Assembly (NCBI RefSeq): GCF_024763615.1 | Contig: NC_077223.1 | Span: forward strand, 17,112,001-17,176,000 | Origin: Phlebotomus papatasi | Lineage: Eukaryota > Arthropoda > Insecta > Diptera > Psychodidae | Direction of reading: 5' to 3' | DNA: 64,000 bases | Shown here: positions 11,236-22,013 of the stretch, piece after piece | How positions within the stretch are numbered: position 1 is the stretch's first letter | Layout of the letters: each line of letters opens with the position of its first letter | Notes under the pieces: generated by a model | What the model was told of the DNA's origin: nothing | The model's input: the letters and a program-made list of their open reading frames with translations, nothing else | Databases searched by the model: none | Translations under genes and position numbers: made by a program

Positions 11236-13393
11236 ACTTTAGTTAATATTAGGCTTCTAAATAATCGGTTTAACCCTTTTTTACAAAAAAGACTAACTAA
11301 AAACATGAAACCACTAAGGAAGACAGGATAGGTGTCGAAAGCTCTGTTGCATTAACGTGTTTTATTTTTAGATTTCATTCAAAAATCAGGACATCCTGTC
11401 CTAAAATAAATTAAGACTTCTTATCTATATATCTATCATTTACTGACAATCAAAAGGAATATGAAAAGTAATCTAAAGTGTTCCAAACCAGAGTATATGC
11501 AAAGCCTGAAAGATTTCCCCTACTTTACATAATGCGTGCCTGAAACTCCTCCACTTTCCCTTATATGTATAAGAATATTATTTAGAAGCAACTTTACAAA
11601 AAAAAAAGTGAACGTTAAATTAATTCTTTAATACTTTTGAGCTATTCTAATTCGACTTAATTAATTCATTCATTCTGTTTTATTTTTATTCTTGATAAAT
11701 TACGCATCTTAAAGTAATTACATAAGTGTTGAACTTATGTAATTAAATTATTGTGTACAGTTTCAAGTATTATTGTACAGATGCCATATATTTTATTTAA
11801 GGTTATATATATTTATATATATATACAATAAACCTGGAATTTTATTTAATTGAGACAAGAAAACTCATTAAATTCAGTGAGCTTTATGACCTACAATCTT
11901 TGCTTTTATTAATAAACATTGTTGCACAAAATACACGAAATTGTTCGTCGAAAAAATGAGCATTTTGGTAGAAAGTGAGGTGACTTAATTGGTTACTGAT
12001 TGTAATTTCTCAGAAATGTTAAAATCCCTTTTTTTCTGATCAGTTTGCAATTTGTTTCACAGCCACGCAATATCTTGCGATTGAGCTTTCAGTGCGATTG
12101 CAGAAGTGCAAGATGGAACAATTTTGCTTGGCTTCTGGGTAATTGACCATCATTAAATTGTGGCAAATTCGCGCGTGATGTTTCAGGGATGATGTGCACT
12201 CCTTCCGGGACATTCATTCGCCTTGGCGTGTTAATTAATTCAGGAATGCTGCGCGATGTCGTAAAAGATCATCACGATGTGAATGATGACGGTCAGTGTC
12301 CAAATAAAATGCGTTATTTATGGTCAGTTAAAAATTGCCCCCAAATGATTTTGATCTGGAAAGAATCATCTCTCTTGGGGCCACCAGAAAGATTGCCAAG
12401 AAGCAGGCACAGAACCCCATGAAGAATCCTCGTAGCATTTGGCATCGTAAAAGTGTTTCTGAATATTCTGCAATAGCAACATTGTATTATTTTCATGAAA
12501 ATGGCCATGAAAAAGGGAAGAGAGAATCCATAAGGTGTCTATAATCAAGACTTTGGCAACATTGTTGAATCTCACCACTTTAATTTACGATTAGTCCCCG
12601 AAGACTAACAATAAACTGCACTTTGTGATTGGAATTGGATGGTTTGTATTATATTGTGCTGGAAAATTGCATCTGCCAATTAAAAAATTTGTCGTAACTT
12701 CATCTTCTTGAGTATGATCACCAGTGCGATTTTGTGTATTTTGTCCATCAACATTGTTGCCCAGGTGAAGGGGATTGCGCCCATAAATCTCTGTGCATCT
12801 CTGTGCAGAGTTAACAAAATTGATTATGGACATAAAATATCCCATAAATGCTAACTATTAAAATGCATTCTACCAGACACGATATACCAGTGACTTTGGA
12901 AAGCCCATGAGATCTCTTTGCCAAGCAAATTGATTTCCCATTCATCTGAACATACTCTGTCTTGGCTAAATATTTGCCGTGTGCTGACTGGGCCATAAAA
13001 GGTCTCAAACAGAGGATATCCCCGCCAAACATTAAAAATAAACCTCACCGGATGATTTTTATTGATCACGAAAGTATTATCTGTTACAATCTTTCTGTGC
13101 ATATCATAAAATGCAAATAAATTGCAACGTCAACATATTTAATTGAAAAATGTTGCATTAACCATTCTGTTGATTCTATTAAATGTCCTTTGCCTATAAC
13201 ATGAAATAAGTTACAGGTAGAGACTATTAACACAAAATTCTTTCAAAATATTCCATACAATCAATAAATGTTAGGTAACGATCTTGAAATACCCTACTGC
13301 CTACTCCATGAAAGTTACGTAAATCAATTAGCAGTTCAAAAAATTAATTTCATTCAGATATAATAATTTGTTCTGGAAGTCTGTACGAACATA
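11236..13393. other. Intergenic DNA with AT microsatellite and one GC-richer island
   Basis: 11803-11826 is a (TA)n-like tract. 12180-12500 is a more complex, GC-richer island with open frames on both strands that mirror one another, as expected for shadows rather than genes. 11490-11522 is the 3' half of an element related to 57344-57574 (AAGCCTGAAAGATTTCCCC). No gene is supported. Confidence 0.35.
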
Positions 13394-13604
13394 GAGCGGT
13401 CTTCAGGCTTGAGGTTTAGCCCAGTTCCCGAAGGTCTCAAAATCCTAAACAGTAACAAATTTTATTGGTTTTTCAAAATCTAATAGAACATTTGCCCTTA
13501 AAATTCAATCCAAAGAAAAATTTTTTTCAAAAAATCTTAACTGATAAGAAATTATAGCAGTTAAGCCATATGACTAAGCCTTAGGTCTGAAGCCTGTATA
13601 AGAC
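13394..13604. repeat. Repeat family X, uninterrupted copy
   Basis: It runs from GAGCGGTCTTCAGGCTTGAG to TAGGTCTGAAGCCTGTATAA. The two ends are loosely inverted around CTTCAGRCC..AGGCTTAG. Copies at 10831-11235 (interrupted) and 29830-30036 define its limits. About 210 bp, non-coding. Confidence 0.65.
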
Positions 13605-14160
13605 GCCGGCAGGCGCACGCTAAAAATTGTATGAAAAACAATTATGTAGCAATATATTTCATATTTAAAAATAGTTTTAAAAAATCAGACAAGATAATTG
13701 TGATATAAGAATGATGCTTTCAAGCTTGAAGAATCAATTATAGAAAACATTAATTTAAATTTCTAAACAGATTGATCCAGTTTTACAAATAGAATTTTCA
13801 CTGCAATACAAAATTATCTTAAAAAAAAACTGTAAATCCTTAAAACTTTTCAACGGGTACAATTATTTGAAGGATCTCTTACTTAATGTAAAAGATTTTG
13901 TTAAAAATATTGAGACTTCTTTTAATTTATATAAAATTTTAATTCAAGTTTATTAATACTAACTTCTAAATTAAGAGAAAATTTTGATCTTTGAGTCTAA
14001 TAAATCGTTAGGACTCAATACAAAAAATAAAATTCATTTTAAAGGAATGACGGCGGATTCTGTTAATTCTAAATTTTACAGAGATTACCTAAGCGAACAT
14101 TCGCCCATATCCGAAAATACCATTGTATCAGTTCTAATAACGGTTTCTCAAAGTGAGAGG
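13605..14160. other. AT-rich spacer
   Basis: The only open frame of note (13984-14193, +) has no family resemblance and its end runs into a repeat. Nothing is supported. Confidence 0.4.
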
Positions 14161-14400
14161 TTAAAAAGGCTCCATCAGAGAGCGTATTTTTAAATCAAAT
14201 GGGGTCAGTTTTAAGCTCGTTGGAAAAGTCTTATAATTCCTGAAAGACTAAACCAGAATGAACCGATGTCAATCGGTTATGAACCGATAATAAACTAATT
14301 CATAACCGATAAGTAATTTTTACCAGAAAATCAATTGTATTACTCCTAAGCTATTTTGAGCAATATTTTGAATAATTCAATTTGTTTAATAAATCGATTA

Positions 14401-15356
14401 GGGTAAGTGTGCCAAATTTCGGCATAGTTGCTTGCAAGCGCCAAAGTCTCAAGTTTGAAATGTTATATCTTTAATAGAAATTGATTTTTTCATTCCTTCT
14501 ACTTTAACCCTCTAACGGTGTTTTCTTTAATATGCGAAAAAAAAGTTCTAAAACAATGTTTTCTAGGATAATTATGATCCAATAAAGTCGAAAAAACCAT
14601 CCATTCTTCATTATCTTTTTTAGTTTAGGCACTAGGTGAGAAAATATAAAAAATTTTTGAAACTATTTTTGCTTCTAAAATTCACATTTTTATTTTTTTC
14701 AAATTTTTTTAATAAAATATACAAAGTAGAATGACATATCTTTCAGTAAAAAATAAATTTATTTTAGTCAGATAACTTTAAATCGGTATTTTTATGGAAA
14801 TTGGAAATGCGTTTTTTTGCACAAATATTTTTTGTTGCTTTTTCTCTGGCCTGTTACACAAAACTGGGAATAGCAACAAAACGAAGAGTCAAAATGAGTT
14901 CAAACTTTCAAGAAATGTTTATAAGACTATTACCGAGGACACTATAGCACTTTTAAATAAATAAAACCTTTATTGTCGCTGTAAATGTCATTTTTGTGAA
15001 GACGGCCTGGAGGCGGTCTTACCCGTTAGAGGGTTAAGAGTGTTGCTTAGAACCTTGTAGACAGTTTATCGTCTCTATTTACTTTAAAATCGTTCTTAAT
15101 ATATTTTAAAATGAATAAAAATGTAGACATAGCTTTGGTGCCCTATTTCGGCCACCTTTATTCTCACAGTTCCATGCCCTTCGGGAATTCTTCCAATATC
15201 TTTTTCATGTCATCTCATTTGTCAAAGCTATATTTTTTGTTATTCTTTTGCATTGTATAATCTCTAGAGTATGTAAAAACTAAAAAATCATGGAAATTCG
15301 AGGAACAAAAAATGTGGCCGGAATTTCAAGCTGGCCGGAATTTGGCATACTTAGCC
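14401..15356. mobile_element. TA-type miniature element, GGGTAAGTGTGCCAAATTTC family
   Basis: The left end GGGTAAGTGTGCCAAATTTC and the right end, reading CCGGAATTTGGCATACTTAGCC, are inverted repeats with TA on both sides (14399-14400 and 15357-15358). The element is itself interrupted by a TTAA-flanked element. Relatives lie at 24789-25775 and 44433-45453. Confidence 0.8.
14518..15033. mobile_element. TTAA-type (piggyBac-like) miniature element
   Basis: It is flanked by TTAA on both sides (14514-14517 and 15034-15037). The ends CCCTCTAACGG and CCGTTAGAGGG are perfect inverted repeats. TTAA duplication with CCC-starting termini is the hallmark of piggyBac-type elements. It is 516 bp without a transposase, so movement would have depended on an enzyme encoded elsewhere. 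Confidence 0.85.
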
Positions 15357-15480
15357 TATAAACCGGTAAACGGTAAATGATGCGGAAGTAGGTACTTTTG
15401 AGGTATAGCATCTAAGTCACGAGTTCGAGCACATCGCAAAGCATTGGATGGTTTGTTACCCCATATTTGTTGTAAAGTGT

Positions 15481-16196
15481 TCATGTTCACATATTTATGA
15501 TGAAGGTTGTGTGGGATATCGATAAAACAAACTTTTCAAAGAAATTAGATCACAAATTAAAGCGTTAAAAATTTCATTTTCAAAATCTTATCTTCGAATT
15601 AATTAGTAATGTTTATGATACATAAAATTAGAATTCAGTCCTTAAGATACTTAAAGTATAGTTCAAGAGAAAATTTCCCCTCTATCATTCTAGGCAGAAA
15701 AGTCAGTTTTTTTAAAGAAAATTTTTGAAGAAAATTGCTTCTAGTGATTGAGAAAGAATTAAGTAGCAAATCATTTTCTTAATTTTTTGAAATGAAAATT
15801 TTAAAATTTAAAAATTCCGTGATATCTTTTGTATTTGTCTACAACAAACAATAAGGTTCAATCTGATTACATTCTCAACGTGAAGGCAGTATAATATATA
15901 CTATAATCTCTTAAGTACCTTTCTTCAAATTCAAGAGTTGTTTAGAATTTCGATATCAAATACTGAGTCGATTATACATTTTTTACTATCACACTATTTT
16001 TGCATTTGTCCGTCCGTTTGGCCGTTACCAGAACTGGAAACCAAACGTTTGGAGACAGAAACTTAGGGCTTGCGAGGAAACCCCCATAAGTCGACTCAAA
16101 GGATGATAAGCATGACGTTTATCTTCCTACACACCAGAGCAATGTTTTTGGGGATTTTATAAACGTGTCGTGCGATTTTACTTTCATTATTCAATA
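15481..16196. other. AT-rich spacer
   Basis: No gene recognised. A short, more complex block around 16005-16105 has no evident relatives in the window. Confidence 0.4.
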
Positions 16197-17356
16197 GGGG
16201 AAACTGGGGTACCACCAAACACTTTTGAAAGATGCGATTTTGACTGAATTTCCTACGAAAACTGTGAATTTTAGAAAAATGTTGCTTACCCCATGTTATA
16301 GTCTTAGGTATAGGCTGCATATTAATGTATACAAGGATTACGTGAAGCACTTGAATTCTCCGTAAAAAGGAAAATTGTATCACCATGCATTTTTCGCTTT
16401 TTTCCAACCACCCGGGGTACCAATAAACACTTTCTGGGGCACCAAAAAACACCTGTTTTTCTCACCCATTGAAGTTATTTTGGGCATTCACCACAACTCT
16501 TAATTATAAAGAAGGTATTGAAAATGTAAGTAATTCTCAAAAAAGCACTGCAAAATTTAGAATGAGTGACCAAAATAACAAAAAACTAAACCACTGCACA
16601 CCGAACATATTTTTCAATGGATTTTTCATCATTTTGACAACATTCGACTTCTGACTGGAAAGCAGCGCCACTAAAATCGTGGCAAACACTATACCTAAAG
16701 TTCAAATTTTGCGCGCTCTTCTGATTATTTGTAATAAAATCGAGAAATCAATTGTCAATCCTTGATTAAAATCATTTAAGAATCATTAAGAATCATTTAA
16801 TGCAAAATTGGATTCCTGAAACTATATTTCTCCTGAGTCTTGAATGAAAATCCCATGAATGTATATAAATTTCTGAAATCGAACAAAGAGGGAGATGAAG
16901 AGTAAGAAAGATAAGAGGAAAAATTTTGCCATTCAAGCTACGCTCGCGGCATCTGCAATTGTGAGAAATTTTCCTGTTTGTTGGTGCCCTAGACTCTGTT
17001 TTGTGATGGATTTTATATTCTTTTAAAAAATGTGAACATTCATTTCTTTAGTAGATACATAAATATTATCCCAAAACATGTAGGAAAGTACTGGTGTAGT
17101 GAAATATGATGTAACTTATTTCAGTTTTATTTTCCAGGTAGATATATAAATGACTAAAATTATCAAAATCTCACAATTTTGCGAAAAAAGATTCTTATTT
17201 CTAAACTACTTGAACTATGTGGATCATTCTTTCTCTGAACAAGCATCCCTATAGTATCTATGATTTCATGTAAGTCTCATTCTCTGAAATCTTATACCTA
17301 TTTAAAAAATCGCAGTGTTTGGTGGTACCCCTGTTTGGTGGTGCCCCAGTTTCCCC
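16197..17356. mobile_element. Long TA-type element, GGGGAAACTGGGG family
   Basis: It is 1160 bp, with ends GGGGAAACTGGGGTACCACC and GGTGGTGCCCCAGTTTCCCC and TA flanks (16195-16196 and 17357-17358). The motif ACCACCAAACAC and variants recur internally near both ends. 25874-26827 is a diverged full-length relative; 10937-11148 and 53882-54105 are short derivatives. The 118-codon open frame on the - strand inside has no recognisable domain. Confidence 0.8.
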
Positions 17357-17443
17357 TATGTTTCAGAGGTCGCCTAGGCTGATATTTCGTCCATAAATAG
17401 CGTTTAGTCATTCCTAATAATAATTATTCCAATGTCAAATGTT

Positions 17444-17745
17444 AAGAAGGCTCCAGAGAGCGTGTTCCTTTACCAAATAAGATCATGTTTGGACTCGTTT
17501 GAAAGTCTTGGACTTTCTAACAAATTTGAACCAAATATGAGGTGGATATGAACCGGTTATGAACCGATATCTCATAAATTCAACTGCTTCACACTTAAGG
17601 TATTTTAAGTGATTAAATCGGTTCAAATCAGGTGCGAACCGGTAAACAGCACATGATGCGAGTCTTTTTGTGATATAGTTTCAAAGCCTGAAGTTAAAGC
17701 ATTTCGCAAAACACAGGAAGCTTTCCCATCCGTGTTTAACTTTTA
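17444..17745. repeat. Interspersed repeat with CCGGTTATGAACCGATA, empty-site copy
   Basis: A contiguous relative of 14161-14400 plus 15357-15480. It shows the arrangement without the TA-type insertion (TTAAATCGGTTCAAATCAGG followed directly by GCGAACCGGTAAAC). Confidence 0.65.
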
Positions 17746-19456
17746 AAAATCTATAAATGAAGCAAGTACGTGTTTCTTTATTTGAACTTCTTAGGTACTA
17801 AAATATTTTAATCATAACTAAAATCTCATTTGTTATAAAATTGTAATATTTTCTCATTTTATGACATCATTTAAGACACCGTAGGATTTCCTTATGAAAG
17901 TGGCATCGTAAAACTTATTTTTATACACATATTTACTTATCAATTTAGCTTCTAAATGAATCTAATTATAGATTTATCGTATTTTAAGATCACAAATATC
18001 CAGCCTTTGAGTGTTGCATTAACAAAAGACAGATTGAAGGTACCTAATTATTTTTGTCTTGGTACAATTTTCTTACCACAACGACTTTTCCTTTTGTCAT
18101 AAAATTCGAAAGCATCCGTTTGGTCTTTCATTGAGGATGTTTGCATACGTCAATCTCAAACAATAAACTTATTTTGATTGCTTTGAGAATATTCACGCAA
18201 TATTCTTTCACTTTTTAAGTGAATACCTTCAACATCTCTTGACACATTCAAAACAATCAACTTGATCATCCATCAAAAAGACTCCTGAAGACGTCCACTA
18301 AAATTGAACAGTGCTTCTGAGGTGGCAGTAAAAGTAGCTGTACAAGTGTAGATTTTGGCGGGAAAATAAGTAATTTCCTGAGATTGCATAAGACACATTC
18401 ACCAAAGAAGAAGTCTCAAAGAGGCCTTCAAGAGCCCAAGAGAGTGTGACAAAATGGTGACAACTTAAACGTAGGCATCTATATCTGTGCAGAAACGTGT
18501 CATTTTATCATGCAATACATCACTTCGGTCATTAATTAAGCATCGCGGCAGCTTCTGTTTGCACGCCATTTTTTCTTGGTCACAAAAGAATCTGCGATGC
18601 TCGAGGGCGATGGCTGGGAAAGGGCTCATCGCCATTATTTCACCAATTGATGGTCTTCTTTGGGCACACAATAGTCTGTCTTGAGGTTCCTTTTGTTAGT
18701 GATAGAAGTGGGTCAAATCGCCACAAAAAAAAACCACTCCCGAAAACTTCAAGTCCAGTAGCCATAATATTCACCCTGAATTGGGGGCCTTCGTGATGAA
18801 AATCTTTGAGTAATTGGACCCTTGGATCCTTCTCAGAAGATGTGAATTTGCCAAAAAGATTGAATTCATTAGCGTTGGCGCCATTTTTCAAGGCAAAACC
18901 CATCCATTTCCACAGAATGGTCATTATTGGTCAGAAAAATGACAAAAATCTACAATTTCGTAAGATCTGCGATGCCTTTTCAATCATTTAATTAGGAATT
19001 CATTGTGCTTCTTAGCACGCAAGAAATAGAGGGAATTTGGAGGTCTTTTTTTCCTCAAAGACAATTGCAGAGAAAGTGCGGAATAATTTAAATTTGCCAT
19101 CGTAAGTTGAGCAACAAAAGAGCAAAAGGCAGATTTTGGAAAGTTTCATTGAACTAAACTCTAAATACCACCAATTAGATGAAAGTTTGACAAAAATTTT
19201 TGAGAATGGAATTTTAATAATATACCTAAAAAATTGAGGAATTTTTTAAATACTTGGGAAAAAAATTTGGGAGACTTCAGTTGGTCTTAAAAGAGCATTT
19301 TATGTTCATTGCTATTCTAGCAATTTTACTGATATTTGAGGTTTGACCCTCTTGCTATTTTGGAGGAAGAGGAGGTTGGGGCAGTTTCATGCAGCTCAAA
19401 TTTGATTCCACTACTGTTTTAATAAACAAATGAGCTTTCAATATAACTAACATGTC
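17746..19456. other. Low-copy intergenic DNA with a GC-richer island
   Basis: 18430-18960 is a complex island containing ATTAATTAAGC and short mirror-image open frames on both strands. I recognise no protein. It is a candidate conserved non-coding element. The rest is unremarkable. Confidence 0.35.
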
Positions 19457-21793
19457 TCTTTCGTACAGGACTCTTTAGTTTCTATGGCATTATGTGTTTG
19501 ACACAATTACGACTTAAGCCGAGAGACAGCTTAATGTATGTTGCGGCCACAAAAATGATGGCCGGACTTTCCGGTTACTTGTGGCCCGGTGACCTTTAAG
19601 TGGTATTGATGGCTGGGGGGGGCGGCTGTGGCCTTTATTTAGTGCCTTCAGTGAGACATATGGACTATTTGCCAATCCCCCTTCGCCGAAATTAAAAAAC
19701 CCAGATATGCTGGGTATCCCCCTTATCTTTGTCCTCCCGGGGGTTGGAGCGGTCAGCTGATTTCCAGTGTGTCACTGGCTGTCTTTGAGTAAAATTAAAA
19801 TAATTAATAAATAAATAAGTTAAAAATAAATAAATAATGATTAGATTACATTTCCATCAGTTTCTGTCTAAGCCAAGGGGAAGATATTAGGGTGAAAATG
19901 TTTACACCACTTCCAGGCACTTCCACGATTTGTATGGAAGAGGCCTTCGCACTTCCAAAACTTCGCAACACTCTCGAAAATGTGGCAATACTTCCAACAC
20001 TTCTTATGCTTAAAAAATAAATAGTTTGTGTAATATGATGAAAAATCTAATAATAAAAATTCTCAAAAAATCTCAAGAAATTTATTTTTATACATATTTT
20101 TATTAAATTTTTTTTTATAATTTTGAATTTCGAGCGCCAGATATTCTTGCATACTTTCAATATTTTAATATTATCTGCGTTTTACGAAAGGGTAACAACA
20201 TATTTTGAATTTTCCTAAGAGAACAGTGAAGCTACTTTTGGAAAAATATATACGTATTGTCGTTTGTAATTATTGAAACTGTGCTGGAAAGTCTGTAAGA
20301 GTTCAAAAGTACGAGTTCAACAACTAATTCAGCACATCAGACGTATCTTCACCTTTTATTGAGCTTGATTTTCTCTCTGGTTTCAAAATCCTCTAAAATT
20401 ATAACATTTTGTATTCTTGGGAAAAGTTTTAGATGATTGCTAACCAACTTTTGCAACAAGCTTGGCTACTTTTTCCAGGATCTTTTTCAGTATTGTTGTA
20501 TAAGACCAATCATCTGTCACCAATCGATCCGCAGAAAAGATTATTTTATCGCAACATCAGGAGAAAAATGGCCACAATAATAAAGTTACCCTATTTTTGA
20601 GTGAAAGAATGTGGAACCCACGTGCCGAGCTTTTAAACACATCCAAGCTTTTCTACATAGCGAAATACGATCTAATTATTGTTTTACAAATTTTGTTCCG
20701 CTAGGATACTCACAATATTGGCATCAATATTAGAGACCTTTTAAAATGGAATTGATATTTCGAAGAATAAATCCCTATTTATAAATTTTCAAAGTCACTT
20801 TTCAATCATTCTTAGATCAAGGCGATCTAAATAAACCCCCAAAATGTTTCTTTAATGGAAGTTCATTACTTAGACCTTTCTAAAATTAGTCTAACATTAA
20901 ATATTACAAATTGTTTTTGAGATTTTCCACCCATAGCAAAATAGAGCCCGGCTGGTGGATTCCCTTCCCTTTTTGCGGGAAATTCATAAATATTTCCCGC
21001 CTCTTGCTCCAAGCAAGGCCTTTTACTGGCGGTATAGTTCTGTTGCCCGCCGTGTGGGAAATTGGCTGACAGGAGACACTGTCAGTCAGTCGGTAACATG
21101 GCCCGGAGGAGTTCGGATGGGGCACAGAGCAGGGTCGCTGCAGGGCAATTGACCGCGATAAGCCTTGATCTCCATGAGGAATCTTTCAGGACAAAAGCCC
21201 GGCTACAAAATGCACCTACTCGTTCCTCATTTTCTAATATTCCTCAAAAACACAAATTTACTTTTATCAAGAATACTTTTGGCATTGAAGAGATATAATA
21301 CACTAAAACCTTTCCAGTATATGCAAAAAAGGAAACAAAAAATGGTGGAGGTAACCTATGGGATACCGCTTAATGACATTCGCGAAAAAGTTAAACGAAT
21401 ACTATAAATAAGAAAAAAAATATATCAAATTGATTAAAAGTCAACTGCAATGCTATGTCATTATTTGTGATCCATTACATGAATTTGAAATTTCTGCACA
21501 AATTAAGGAAAATTATTGTTCAACTGAATATTTTCCTCGGAAAAATTACGACGCAAATTAAGATATTGTAATAACTTTAAGCGTATTTGCACCATTTCAG
21601 TGTAATAGCCGAATTTGAAAATTTTAACAAACCTTTTCAAATTATACTGCCAATTGGATTAAAAATCTCAACTAAAACTAAACTATATCTCCCCCTTGGT
21701 CTAAGCCGTCTCTCGGCTTAAGTCGTAAGTGTGTTCAGCATCAGCATATAATGCTATAGAAACTAAACAGCGAGTCCTGTGCGAAAGAGATTC
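19457..21793. repeat. Outer inverted-repeat arms around a nested transposon stack
   Basis: 19457-19503 (CTCTTTCGTACAGGACTC and TTTAGTTTCTATGGCATTAT) returns in inverse orientation at 21748-21793 (ATAATGCTATAGAAACTAAA and GAGTCCTGTGCGAAAGAG). Directly inside are the arms of a GCCGAGAGACGG-family element (19503-19542 and 21700-21735). The hAT element 19874-21698 sits inside those. The 19545-19795 stretch between is GC-rich and unlike either element. Confidence 0.6.
19874..21698. mobile_element. hAT-type non-autonomous element, copy 2, perfect 8-bp TSD
   Basis: The left end CAAGGGGAAGATATTAG and the right end ATATCTCCCCCTTG are inverted. The 8 bases outside each end are identical, GTCTAAGC (19866-19873 and 21699-21706). 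Subterminal CACTTCCA motifs crowd the left end. 20250-20900 is similar to copy 1 in inverse orientation. From about 20930 to 21190 the sequence is markedly GC-richer and unrelated to copy 1, so the element seems to carry foreign DNA. Confidence 0.8.
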
Positions 21794-22013
21794 TGTAGAA
21801 AAATTCTTGGAAGAATTTGAGAACAGAAAATGACCTTGAGTAACTGAGTGTCCGATATTTCACACAAAACAATATCTATATTTTATTCCTTTTGAAATAA
21901 ATTAAGAATAACTTAAGAAACACAAGATACAAAAAAATAAATTTGTATTAAAATTAAATCTTTCAGAACTTTGAGGCTTATTTAGGGTGTCCGAAATTTG
22001 GCACATTTCCCCT
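21794..22013. repeat. 3' end of a TA-type element
   Basis: The stretch ends GTGTCCGAAATTTGGCACAT followed by TTCCCC and TA, which is the characteristic right end of the GGGGAAGTGTGCC family. I could not place a matching left end with certainty. Confidence 0.4.

Larger units (their letters stand above)
14161..15480. repeat. Interspersed repeat with CCGGTTATGAACCGATA, filled copy
   Basis: 14161-14400 and 15357-15480 match the contiguous repeat at 17444-17745. Shared blocks include AAGGCTCCA.CAGAGAGCGT, TCGGTTATGAACCGATA and AACCGGTAAAC..ATGATGCG. In this copy the two halves are split by the 14401-15356 insertion. Confidence 0.7.

Noticed and set aside
15405..15450. tRNA-like GAGTTCGAGCACATC phrase
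   Set aside because: No cloverleaf can be drawn around it, and the stretch belongs to an interspersed repeat also seen at 17690.
16096..16452. 118-codon frame on the - strand
   Set aside because: It spans the edge of a TA-type transposon (left terminus at 16197), so it is a chimera of flank and element.
18640..18924. 94-codon frames on both strands of the 18.4-18.9 kb island
   Set aside because: Mirror frames of equal length on opposite strands, and no recognisable protein. More likely non-coding low-copy DNA.
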